In this document: piece after piece, positions 39,401-50,028 of the stretch
Layout: each line of letters opens with the position of its first letter
Position numbering within the stretch: the stretch's first letter is position 1
From: Lateolabrax maculatus
Taxonomy: Eukaryota; Chordata; Actinopteri; Acropomatiformes; Lateolabracidae
Length of the DNA: 64,000 nucleotides
Assembly: GCA_031216445.1 (NCBI GenBank)
Contig: CM062214.1
Span: forward strand, 17,204,001 to 17,268,000
Reading direction: 5' to 3'
Position numbers and translations under genes: made by a program
Notes under the pieces: generated by a model
What the model saw: only the letters and a program-made list of their open reading frames with translations
Databases searched by the model: none
Told to the model about the DNA's origin: nothing

Positions 39401-42400
39401 CCACATGAGTGCACTACAGTTGCAAGGTTGGCAAGGATGTTTTAAGTACAAGTATTTGGTTTTGAAAATCAAATTACACATTCACATTCATCTCTTGAAG
39501 TTTTTCAAAAAGACAGAAAGATCCAATTTGAACTGTGTTGTGTTTCTCAGAAAAAAAAATACAACCATTAAATGTAATCAAGTAATACTAATAGCAGAAA
39601 AGAGACTGATATGTTGATGCTAAAAAAAAAAAATAGCAGCTACAGCTTTATTTATTGACCTTTTTCCTCCTTGGCCAGCCTGCCGGTGCCATGGCCAACA
39701 CTTCAACCTCTGCAGCCCAGTCCCAGGAGAAGCAAAAGAGTCCTGCCAGCGCTCCTCGCAACAAAACCCGGGGAAAGAAGGGGAAGGGGAAGGGAAAGGC
39801 AAAGCCTGAACCTCCAGAAGAAACAGACCCGAGGAAATTGGAGATGATTCGTTGGGTAAGAATGGAATTTATGACAAAGACTCTCACTTCAGTTTAGAAT
39901 ATGAGAATATAATGAAGGCTGTGATGTGCACATAATAATTTGTCTGTCTTATGTACTACTTAATGTTAGGTGAACTCTCTGGAGCAGGCTATGATGGATG
40001 CTCTGGTGCTGGACAGAGTGGACTTTGTCAAACTGCTCCTTGAGAATGGGGTCAATATTCACCACTTCCTCACCATTCCCAGACTGGAGGAATTATACAA
40101 CACGGTGGGCATGACACACAGCAGCAAATGAAAATGAGACCAATTCCAAATCCCTCAAAATACAGATCTGACAAATATAATGAAAAAAACCCACCTATTC
40201 CAACCCCCTTTCTTCCTCCTTCTGTTCTCTTAGAAACTTGGCCCTGCTAATTCCCTGAATGCTGTGGTTAGGGACGTCAAAAAGGTAAAATTATCTTTGC
40301 CATTAAATGTTTTTGCTGCATAATATCTAACATTTCAGACTGTTTCAGGTTATATATTAACTTGAGACACTTGCTATGTTATGTATCACTCTGGTGATTC
40401 TGCAGGGAAACCTCCCTCCAGATTATCAGATCACTTTGATTGATATTGGTCTGGTGCTGGAGTGCTTCATGGGTGGAGCTTATAGGAGCAATTACACCAG
40501 GAAGGCTTTCCGCAACCTCTACAATAATTTGTATGGACTAAAACGGGTACGCATGGGTGGAAGAAAATAATTGATAATGGCTTGTTCATTATATTAAGTA
40601 ACATTTTATATTAATTATCATTTTTTGTTCTCTTCTTGCAGCCAAAGGCTCTAAAGCTTCTAGGAATGGAGGTAGGGTATTCTTTCTGCAAAAAAATACT
40701 GTCAAGTAGCTGAAACAATTCAAGCCACACAGCCAAGTAATCAATCATATTGTTTTCCTATTTTTTGTTAGGATGATGAACCTAGGACCAAAGGCAAGAA
40801 AAAGCCAAAAAAGAAGAAAGAGGAAGAGGTGGAAATTGATGTAGATGACCCCGAGGTCTGTCGATTCAAGTTCCCATTCCATGAGCTGATGCTGTGGGCC
40901 GTGCTGATGAAGCGACAGAAGATGGCGCTGTTCCTCTGGCAGCGTGGAGAAGAGGCAATGGCGAAGGCCCTGGTGGCCTGCAAACTGTACAAAGCCATGG
41001 CCCACGAGTGCTCTGAGAGTGAACTGGTGGATGACATCTCCCAAGACCTGGAGAACAACTCCAAGTCAGTACATATGACATCTCTCCCATAGGTTTAATT
41101 TGTAGTGTCACAAGATAAGAGCACACAGGCGCATATCACACTAATTTTAGCACCTTTACATCAGTTTCTTGCCCACTACTCCAAACAGCTTAGGCCCACT
41201 TTGTAATATCTGTTATTGCCTTTATGTTTTTGTTTTATTATCTTCTCTGTGATCTCAAACTCTTTTGAGAAGTGCTATATGGAAATTACTGTTATTGTTC
41301 CCTGTGTTTCACAGAGAATTTGGCCAGCTGGCATATGAGCTGTTGGACCAGTCCTACAAGCATGATGAACAGGTGGCCATGAAACTCTTAACATATGAGC
41401 TGGTTAACTGGAGTAACTCCACCTGTCTGAAGCTGGCTGTGGCTGCGAAGCAACGTGACTTCATTGCCCACACCTGCAGCCAGATGTTGCTCACTGACAT
41501 GTGGATGGGCTGCTTAAGGATCGGCAAAAATCCCGGCATCAAGGTTGAGACCAAAAAAATGTTTTTACTTTAAAAGTATTTCACAATAATAATAAGGACA
41601 ACACTAGCGGTAATACTTATTTACGTATTATTAGTAGTATTGCATTCACTGCATTAAAGTAAAATAATTCACTGTAAATAAACAACAAACTCACTATATC
41701 TTAATAATATTTTTTTTCACAAAGGTTATTCTGGGCATCATCTTTCCTCCTCTGATTCTACTGTTGGATTTCCGTCTCGGAGATGATGCATCCTATCATG
41801 CACCTGGAGGCAAAGATGGCGTAAAAGACAAGGATGACGACGCAAAATCCAGCAAGGTTCACATTGACTTTGTCTGCTTTATTTCTTTTACACATACTGT
41901 TTATAGGCCTTTCTTTGTCAACAGTGAAAGACGATAAACTGAAACAGATAGTTTGCTGTTATGTTTTAGGACCCTAATAATGATGCAACTTCCCGAAAGG
42001 GGGATGAAGAAGAGGGCAACACTCATGTACGCAAAATCCCCATTGGCAAGAGGTTCTTTGAGTTTTATGATGCACCATTCACCAAATTCTGGTTCAACAC
42101 TGTAAGTTAAATTCATATAAACAAGAATTTAATAAAACATTTTTACTTACATTTTACTTAGAGTGTAGTGACTTATGTGCACTGGCATTTTGGTATTTTC
42201 TTCCTCCAATAGATTTCATATCTGGGCTATTTGATGTTGTACAACTACATAATCCTTGTGAAAATGGAGCGATGGCCATCTATTCAAGAGTGGACTGTCA
42301 TTTCGTACATCCTCACACTTGGCACTGAAAAAGTCAGACAGGTACAAACCATTAAATATGGTCAATTTGATCGGATTCAAGTCATGTGTGTTAAAAAAAT

Positions 42401-45400
42401 TCCGTGGACTCATGCATGACTTTTAAACCCTGGTGTTTAGATTCTAATGTCAGAACCGGGGAAGCTGAAACAGAAGATAAGTGTGTGGCTGGAGGAGTAC
42501 TGGAACATCACAGACCTGGCTGCCATTACCACCTTCCTTCTTGGGCTAATGCTTCGGCTGCAGCATGAACCTTATATGGGCTACGGCAGAGTGATCTACT
42601 GTATCGATATCATCTTCTGGTACATTCGTGTATTGGACATCTTTGGAGTCAACAAATACCTGGGACCCTACGTGATGATGATAGGGAAGATGGTAATAAC
42701 ATTTAGTTTTTCACTCTGAGCTGAAAAAAAGTCATGTGAAAATCACATGACAGACATGACATGCATACAAACAGAGTGAACAGAAGTTCACGCTGGGTTT
42801 AATTTGTTTCTTGTGTTTCAGATGATAGATATGATGTACTTTGTGGTGATCATGCTGGTGGTGCTTATGAGCTTCGGGGTGGCTCGGCAAGCCATCCTCC
42901 ACCCTGATGAGGAGCCCACGTGGCGCCTTGCCAGAAACATTTTCTACATGCCCTACTGGATGATCTATGGAGAGGTTTTTGCGGACTCGATAGACCGTAA
43001 GACTAGAATTCATAGTAAGATTCTGTTTCCTGATTCTGGGCAGATGATCAGTGTTACATTAATTTCTCTGTCTTAAATTCTATGATATGTAGTAACAATA
43101 CATTTCACTGTAACCCCTCAATACTTTGTCTCCCTCTGCTGGTACATTTATAATATGTTTTACTTAAATACATAGCAATAATGTTGAATTGAGGAACATA
43201 ATCTGTATTATTATCTCATCTCCTCAATCATGATCATCTGCCTTCAAGTTTTTTTTCTGTCAGTGTGTCTTCTGTCAGGGTGAAGGCAACAGCTCTATTG
43301 AAAAGGCCTACATTTGCAGGGTTATTAAATATTAAAACGGATGTTTTCTGAGTCAGTTGCTAATGCATCTGTTTGTTTTAATAGCCACACAGTTTAAATT
43401 GCATGTCTGATTCCTTCAACAAATGCTCCAGATTCTTGATTTTGGTGAACCACTAATTTTAAAATCCAACTTACCACAAAATATAAAGTAAAAAATAAAG
43501 AGGCCAGAGATATCCCTGTAAAGTACAGCAATTATTTGTGTATTTGATTACTCGCAAGTTGGAGAAACATTTTGATGACACTCGTCCACTCTTGCATGGA
43601 CATCAGCTTGACCTTGACAGAAGTATAATATAAAAATCGTATATTTATTGATTTTAACGCCTTCTCCATTTATCTGTGTGACTGCATTTTCCTGGAATTT
43701 CCCAAAGTCTATGCAATGGAAATCAACCGTGAGTAGACTTCGACTCAAAAATGCAATTCAAATTAGTGAGCTAAAGGTCTCAGAATAAATATTCTGTAAC
43801 CTCCTTCCCCACAGCTCCATGTGGTGAACATTTATATGATGAGGATGGGAAGAAACTACCTCCATGTATCCCTGGTGCCTGGCTCACACCTGCTATTATG
43901 GCCTGTTACCTTCTCGTTGCAAACATTCTTCTGGTCAACTTGCTCATTGCAGTGTTCAAGTAAGTATGTGCTCCAATGTCTAACTGCTCTATTATTTGAC
44001 AAGAAACATCTATTACAGTGTGTACTCACTGGTCTCGGTTTCCTGTCCCACAGCAACACTTTCTTTGAAGTCAAGTCCATTTCCAACCAGGTGTGGAAGT
44101 TCCAGAGATATCAGCTGATCATGACGTTCCATGACCGTCCCATCCTGCCGCCACCTCTCATCATCTTCAGCCACCTCTACATCCTCTTCAACCGGCTGTT
44201 TCGGCGGTGTGCCAGGAAGAGACAAGAGGGAGAGCTGGATGAGAAGGACCGCGGACTCAGTTAGTCACCTAAAGACACAAAAACAAATAAATGCAATTTA
44301 ACTAAATTGTGATTTTCACTGGTTAAAGAACGTATATGATATACTTTTATATCACGTTGTAGCATATAGATACACAGAACAGTATTGGTCCTGACTGACA
44401 CACACTGACTGACATCATGTTATGATTTGTTTCTACCAGAGCTCAGGCTGAATCCGGAAGAGCTAAAAAGTCTGTATGAGTTTGAAGAACAGTGTGTGGA
44501 GGAATATTTCCGCGAGAAAGAGGACGAGCAGCAGTCCTCCAGTGATGAACGCATCAAGGTTACCTCAGAAAGGTGAACCCCCTTTTCAAGTGTAGCTTAG
44601 ACATTTCTAAGCATTTTGATGACATTTATAGTTACATAAACTTTTATTTCTCTGGTGTTTTTGGCAGAGTTGAGAATATGTCCATGCGTCTGGAGGAGGT
44701 GAATGAGAGGGAGAACACCATGAAGGCCTCCCTGCAGACTGTGGATCTACGCCTAGCCCAACTGGAGGAGATCCATGGACGAATGGCAGTCGCATTGGAA
44801 AAGCTTGCAGGGGTGGACAGATTGGAGCTGACCAGAACCTATTCACGAAACTCCTCTGTGTGTGACCCCTCCTCCCTACTTCGCCAGGGCAGTATCAACA
44901 GTGCTGATGGTTACAGTCTTTACCGCTTCCACATGGACATGGAGGAGTTTGCAGCGAAGCAGAAGGACACAGATGAAATACCTAAAACGAGTCTAGAAAG
45001 ACAGAGGAGTATTTGTACCCTCAACACAAAGGAAAGTGGTCAGACCTTAGAGGTTGGTGGTTTGGAGAGATCGCGACCAAGTTCAGGCGTGGACATTCTC
45101 ATCTCTCCATGTGAACAAAAGCCTGTTTCCACAGCATCGAGCCAAGAAACCATAACCAACATAAAACAAGGCAGCACAGTGCTGCTAGATAGACTGACGG
45201 ATAAGAATTGGCTAAGGCCTTCTTCCCCTCCAAAAAGGACTAAATCCTTAAAATACTATCCAGTCGAAGACCAACCCAACTCTCCTTTGACAAAGAGGAG
45301 GGCTATGAGCACTCTCACTATCAACCCGCCTGACGAACCAGAGGAAGCAGCCGAACCCACACAGAAGGCCGAACTGCCGCCGAGAACCTCCTCTTCCCCT

Positions 45401-46033
45401 AAGAGGACTAAATCATTGAGATATATTCCTGCTGAAAGCCAAAGCCAGACATCCCCTACCACGAAGAAGAGAGCTATGAGTGGCATTGTCTACAACCCAG
45501 CCGAGGCAGGCGATGATGTGCTGCAGACGGCAGACTACCGGTCAGTGGTGGAGCAGATCACCAAAACGCCGAATCAGTGGCCGGCAAACTTGGAGTACCA
45601 GGTGCACCCCAGCACTTTTGGCCACCTGCCTAAAGTGTCAACAGTCAGAACTCTTGCCGAGCAGTTTCAAACGGGCACTGCACCTGCAGAGGTTAAAAAG
45701 GAGGCAAATCAGACTGATCATATTCCTTCAGATTGTGAGGGAACTCTTCCAGCTACAGAACCTCTGAAAGACCAAACAAAGATGAAGGCCAAGAGAAACC
45801 TGTCAGACACTACTGATTATCTGACTGTAGCTGATGCAAAGTATATGCCATCTCACAGGTCACACAGCTGTAATGAAACCGAGAGGAAGGCAAAGCACAC
45901 GATAGTTAGCAAGGAGCCTCGAGCCTCGAGCAGTGAGAGAGACCTTGTTGAAGCCTGCAGGGCGGCAGGGGAAGATGACGGGAAGAGGATGGAGGCAGAG
46001 AAGACCGAAGATGACACACAGGAAAAGAAATAA
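27446..46033 (+). CDS. trpm1: TRPM1 (melastatin) cation channel, complete, 27 coding exons
   Basis: TRPM1 is the ON-bipolar-cell channel downstream of mGluR6 and is also expressed in pigment cells. Exons: 27446-27514, 34533-34609, 35335-35530, 35716-35929, 36238-36362, 36465-36636, 36978-37152, 37244-37367, 39052-39124, 39260-39360, 39679-39855, 39970-40104, 40234-40284, 40406-40546, 40642-40671, 40772-41064, 41315-41543, 41725-41856, 41970-42101, 42213-42341, 42441-42692, 42822-42996, 43708-43728, 43815-43959, 44054-44259, 44440-44572, 44668-46033. All phases join and give 1690 residues (human about 1600). An in-frame TAA at 27434 fixes the start. The melastatin homology region covers roughly residues 50-800 (WSVVKHT, ISVHGGLQNF, GVNTGVIRHVGDALKDHSSK), S1-S6 roughly 880-1125, the pore around YWMIYGEVFAD in exon 22, the TRP helix VWKFQRYQ in exon 25, and a coiled coil at about 1236-1284. 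The Lys/Gly-rich exon 11 and the LYAMEIN microexon match TRPM1 rather than TRPM3. The non-coding 5' end is not located. Confidence 0.95.
27515..34532 (+). other. trpm1: trpm1 intron 1, 7 kb
   Basis: The largest intron of the gene, with donor gtaaga after codon 23 and acceptor ctctttacag. It is AT-rich. No nested gene, exon or recognised transposon was seen in it. Being first and long, it is the likeliest place for intronic regulatory elements, but none is evident by eye. Confidence 0.7.
36733..36819 (+). ncRNA. mir204/mir211: mir-204/211 microRNA precursor hairpin in trpm1 intron 6
   Basis: The 341-bp intron 6 of trpm1 contains a near-perfect hairpin. The 5' arm, 36749-36770, begins TTCCCTTTGTCATCC and ends TATGCCT, which is the miR-204-5p sequence (seed TCCCTTT). 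The 3' arm, 36785-36805, begins GCAGGGACAGCAAAGGG and resembles miR-211-3p. The stem extends to GTGAC (36736-36740) pairing with GTCAC (36812-36816), and the loop is about 14 nt. In mammals MIR211 lies in this same TRPM1 intron and MIR204 in the corresponding TRPM3 intron. The family acts in retinal, lens and pigment-cell biology. It is on the host sense strand, so it is probably co-transcribed with trpm1. Precursor ends are approximate. Confidence 0.96.
37368..39051 (+). other. trpm1: trpm1 intron 8, 1.7 kb
   Basis: The second longest trpm1 intron, from donor gtgagt at 37368 to acceptor cttgtag ending at 39051. No hairpin, exon or recognised repeat was found in it. Confidence 0.7.
39679..39855 (+). 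other. trpm1: trpm1 exon 11: Lys/Gly-rich 59-codon linker
   Basis: This exon (residues 443-501) encodes a low-complexity, Ser/Ala- then Lys/Gly-rich segment (KTRGKKGKGKGKAKPEPPEE) ending TDPRKLEMIRW. It is phase 0 at both ends, so it can be skipped without a frameshift. Mammalian TRPM1 has a comparable GRGKGKGKKKG segment before ETDPRKIE at the same position, which supports TRPM1 orthology. It lies inside the N-terminal melastatin region and probably forms a disordered loop. Confidence 0.85.
43130..43142 (-). promoter_or_regulatory. candidate CTCF site inside trpm1 intron 22
   Basis: The reverse strand reads CCAGCAGAGGGAG, one position off the CTCF core consensus. This is a motif match only. 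Confidence 0.25.
43708..43728 (+). other. trpm1: trpm1 21-nt microexon (exon 23)
   Basis: Between exons 22 and 24 lies a 21-nt exon flanked by cccaaag and gtgagt. Spliced, it reads LYAMEIN between FADSID and PPCGEHLY, matching the LYAMEINPPCGENLY stretch of mammalian TRPM1 at the same site. Both flanking junctions are phase 1, so skipping it keeps the frame and simply deletes seven residues from the extracellular loop between the pore and S6. It is too short for ordinary gene finders. Confidence 0.9.
44668..46033 (+). other. trpm1: trpm1 last coding exon: coiled coil and long tail with internal duplication
   Basis: A 455-codon last exon. It starts with the coiled coil (RVENMSMRLEEVNEREN) and continues into a conserved block, LLRQGSINSADGYSLYRFH. 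The rest is a long polar, probably disordered tail. Two related units occur at 45221-45328 and 45389-45499, each with an SPPKRTKSLKY- or SSPKRTKSLRY-like start, a TKRRAMS or TKKRAMS middle and an NP end. The stop is TAA at 46031-46033. Confidence 0.9.
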
Positions 46034-47335
46034 GAGAAGGGATTGGTGAAAGCAGAAACAGAGGACAATAAAACAAAATGAGAAAAAAACACAAAATGAG
46101 GAAGAGGAACTGAATGTTACCAGCGAGGCAAAGAACTGTGAATTGTAAGGTACTCTGTCAATGACTGGAGAGAGTTTATGAGACTGTTTTCATAATAATG
46201 AGAAAAAATAGAATGACAGTAATGAAAAATAATTTTCAAACTCTTTAAACATTTTCAATTATGCATTTAGTGTTAGTTGTCAGTGCAGAGTAGTAAAAAA
46301 TCAACATAACTCCCTTTTAAAATCCACTTTCTTTACTTTTCATTGTTGTAACATACAGTAGCTTACAATCAGTCACATTACAGCTTTCCCTAGTCATTGT
46401 GTTTTCATGTTTGATGTCTATAAATAAAGTATATACACAACAGTTAGTTGTGCTGACATATGCACTATGTGAACAGCAAAAACATGAACTTCCTCTATAC
46501 GACTGACACTTTCAAATACTGTCTGTAAACATTTTCTTTTCAGATACTGTAAAATGTGCTTAATAGTGATCCACTCAGAGGTATCCCTACAGCTTTCATG
46601 CAAATACTGACAATCACTAACAATAGGTAGTAAGTACAGCTCCCAAGAAACAAACAACCTTTCAGTTTCATTTTGACACAGAAACATGTATAAATAAAGG
46701 TTTCATCAGAGAATACAATAGGTTATGTATTATTTTTGTCTTTTTCTATCACAATTCTGTGACTCCTTCGAGGCACACATGAACAAATAGAAATAATGCC
46801 AGTGCAACAGGAGAGTATAGGCTTATTAATATACATGAATTTACAGAGACAAATACAATCACTGCTGAGACTTGATATGTTGATCTGACAGCATCATAGT
46901 AAATATGACAATAGGTAGTGAGTATAAAACAATGCTACAATTTATTAAAGTATCTGAATGTTTAAATTTTTTCTGATTTATAAGACTGTGCGACTGAGAT
47001 ACTTTCATGAGATCAAACAGAGGTATTATAAAAACAGATACACTGCCTCCTGTGAGCAGACACTGCATGGCCAGCTCCAAACCAATGATGGCGACCACGC
47101 ACAAGTCTTTTGCATGAGTGGATATACAGTAGCAGGCCTCATTCCTGGTTGATCTTCTTTGGGGGCAGCAGATCAGGATGGCATCTCAACCCCTCATGAA
47201 CCTGTGAGCTTCAGGTGGCAGTAAGGCCCTCTGAATATGACCACTGTTGCCGCTGCTGCGAGGACGCCCGGAGGCAGGAACCATCCAAAACAACAAAGTC
47301 ACGCTATACAGCTGTGAGCACTGCACATGAGCAGC
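46034..47335. other. convergent 3' regions of trpm1 and rab8b
   Basis: The 1.3 kb between the two stop codons should contain both 3' UTRs. Plus-strand AATAAA signals are at 46423-46428 and 46693-46698 (trpm1). A minus-strand AATAAA (plus-strand tttatt) is at 46941-46946 (rab8b). Nothing else was seen. Confidence 0.6.
46423..46428 (+). terminator. trpm1: candidate trpm1 polyadenylation signal
   Basis: AATAAA 390 bp after the trpm1 stop codon. A second AATAAA at 46693-46698 is an alternative. Confidence 0.5.
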
Positions 47336-49168
47336 CTAGAGGAGCGAGCACTTGAAGAATTTTATTCTCTTCGACTTTTTCTCCGTGATCTTGATTGGTT
47401 TGCCTGATCCTCCGGCATTGCTGTCAGTCTAGCAAGGAAAGATATGATAGAGGAGAAATATAACAAATACAGTATTAAACAAGCAGGGCTTCATATTAAG
47501 CGTAGAATCTGTCAAGTATGGTATCTGTCATCTATTATACAAATGTCTTAACCACTTACAGTCTTTGAGCTCAGGTTATGCAGTATGTCTCTTCCAATGG
47601 TATAAAAAGCCTAGAATGACAGAAAAACAAAACAAAATGTTAAACGAGCATATTTGTCAGTTATCTTACATGGTGTTTTCACGGTTAACAACATTTGCTT
47701 ACCTCTTCTACATTTAAGCTAGACTTTGCACTGGTTTCCAAAAACTTAACTCCATAATCAATAGCCAGCTGAGGGAGATAAAAAAAACAATATTAGTGTC
47801 ACTCAAGGCAAATTGGAAAAATGCACAGCATTTCAATTTGTTTGAGAGTGATACTCACTTTTTCACCTCTGTCTTTGGACACCTGTCTCCTGTCAGTCAT
47901 GTCGCATTTGTTACCCAGGATCATCTTCTCCACATCAGATGAGGCATGCTGAGAGAAGTTAAAAGACTTGTTATGCAAAGTTGTAACTAGGTTACTCTGA
48001 TTACACAATGACAATATCAAATGTAAATTAATTTTATGCAAAAAATATTAGTTAAACTACGATTACAAGTTTCAATTCAGGGCTCACCTCTTCAATGTTT
48101 CTAATCCAGTTTTTTATGTTTTCAAAGGACTTCTCATTGCAGATGTCATAGACCAACATAATGCCCTGTAAAGAAAAACAGGCATCCTCACAAACAACAT
48201 CTCAAACCCAGTGATATGTAAAATAAACCCAAAGGGAGGAGGCGTAGGATGAAGCGCAGACTTACCATTGCTCCTCTGTAGTAAGCTGTGGTAATGGTGC
48301 GAAACCTCTCCTGCCCTGCAGTGTCCCTGAAAACATCAAATCAACTTCAGCCGTAAACGGACAGATTTTTAAATAAGAGAAAAAAAGCCTCCTCAAAATT
48401 ACACTTACCAAATTTGAAGTTTGACTCTTTTTCCATCCAGCTCTATTGTCCTGATCTTGAAGTCTATTCCTGCATTTTAATAAAAAAAAATAAACAAACA
48501 CAGACAGAGCGTTATAGGCTGCTTACTGCACTGATTAGTTGCATGATATTATAAAACATTTTTCACATGCTTAAGATAAACAACAAACCTGGCCATTTGT
48601 AAACTAAATGGGCTTGTCCATGGACTGTTAATCGTGAGCCAAGTTGTAGGAGGAAATCATTTAATATGTAGGCCTACACTGTAGAGCTTAATGTAGGATA
48701 TACAAACATTATAACAATTCTGAATGGAACAAAATCGCCTTCACATTTCAATAAGGTTTTTCCAAAGGTCGAACATCAACCTTAATCTCATTACATATTT
48801 AACCTTACTGCTGCCGATGAGCCATCAAGGACGGGAGATCATTATAATTTGGCTCTCAGCCCCATTGTGTTGCTCACATGCAGTTACTTCCCCTTTAAAC
48901 ATTGCGGATCTGTATAATAGAATAAAAGAACCCTATAGGTATTACTTCAACTATATCGACCCCCGCATGTGCAAAGCAGTATAACATTGTATTCTGCTGA
49001 TAAGGGCATGCATGTATCCGAAGGGGCGGCTGCAGGGTACTCACCTATTGTGGATATGAAGGTGGTGTTGAAGGAGTCCTCGCTGAACCTGAACAGCAGA
49101 CATGTCTTACCGACTCCGCTGTCTCCGATGAGCAACAGCTTGAAGAGATAATCGTACGTTTTCGCCAT
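47336..49168 (-). CDS. rab8b: Rab8B small GTPase, complete, 8 exons
   Basis: Rab8 is a membrane-anchored GTPase of post-Golgi, ciliary and recycling traffic. Exons on the minus strand: 49168-49045, 48469-48409, 48326-48266, 48165-48088, 47948-47859, 47768-47703, 47610-47560, 47428-47336. They sum to 624 nt and 207 residues, the same length as human RAB8B. Visible motifs are the P-loop GDSGVGKT (15-22), switch [21 protein letters not shown] in switch II, NKCD for guanine binding, ETSAK, and a C-terminal CSLL that should be geranylgeranylated. CSLL and [17 protein letters not shown] point to RAB8B rather than RAB8A (CVLL). An in-frame TAA immediately precedes the ATG. The gene is divergent from rps27l, as in the human 15q22 neighbourhood. 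Confidence 0.95.
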
Positions 49169-50028
49169 TTAAAATCCCGAAAGAGACAAACGTTTCTTTA
49201 TATAAATATATGTGTGTGTATATATATAAGGCCGCACCGAGCCGGGATCCCCCGTCTGGAAATCCTCAGCTGTCTGTGGCAGACTGGCTGCAGACCGGTG
49301 CTGAGATAAGTGGCGTCACTCTCCCCCTTTGCATTGTGGTCCATGTAGTTTAAAGGGATCAGAGACAGCCGGACCCTTCTGCCTTTTGATAAATGTAATC
49401 ATAATGTGATTGCAACTTACCATATAGCCGAATTATGGGTTTTCTTAGTGGGCTACACCTCCAGTAAGGATGATATGGAGAAATAGAGGATTGCATAAAC
49501 AAAAATATGGTGTTTTCTTCCCGCTCCTTCCTCATAAAAATATGTACTTTCAATGCTCTTATGTGTCAAACATTGTTTGCCTGAGCTTGATGCTCTAAAC
49601 CCAAGAAGCACAACAGTTCAGGAGCAGGCTGAACAAAATGTGTTATGATTTTAATTCAAATATTATAAAATGTTGACAAACATCCTAAAATTCTAATATA
49701 ATCTCTGTATCTGCAACCAACGCAGCGATAAACATGTGGTGCATGTGCCAGATTTTTCTATTTATTTAGCAGTACGTCCTGAGAGAAAGTGGCAAGAAAA
49801 AACATTGCAACTGCGTCCTCACCGAAACTATTCGTCTGCCTTACGACCTAACTTTTATTTTTTTACAAAGTTTCACTGAAGGCCGTCCTCGGGTTTGTAA
49901 GACATCTTGTTGACAGTGTTCAGGGACCCCCCCCCCCCCCCCTCCACCGGGTCTGACAGTTCCTGCTGCAGCGCAGATCTCCTCTTGTATGCGCAGGACA
50001 GCCAGAGCCCTGCACGCTGGAAGAAATC
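49169..50028. promoter_or_regulatory. shared divergent promoter region of rab8b and rps27l
   Basis: The 860 bp between the two start codons must hold both promoters. A TATA-like AT tract (tatatatataagg) is at about 49219-49231, and a run of about 17 C residues at 49927-49943 precedes rps27l. A pyrimidine-rich ctcctctt at about 49979 could be the 5'-terminal oligopyrimidine start expected for a ribosomal protein mRNA. Start sites are inferred, not seen. Confidence 0.45.

Noticed and set aside
42997..43076. Read-through of trpm1 exon 22 (RKTRIHSKILF) as coding
   Set aside because: A good donor gtaaga at 42997 and an in-frame microexon and exon 24 restore the conserved protein, whereas read-through meets a stop before S6.
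27446..46033. trpm3 instead of trpm1
   Set aside because: The Lys/Gly-rich exon 11 before ETDPRK and the LYAMEINPPCGE microexon junction match TRPM1; the klf13 neighbour also fits TRPM1.
47336..49168. rab8a or another Rab (rab10, rab13)
   Set aside because: The C-terminal CSLL, the [17 protein letters not shown] block and the rps27l neighbour fit rab8b.
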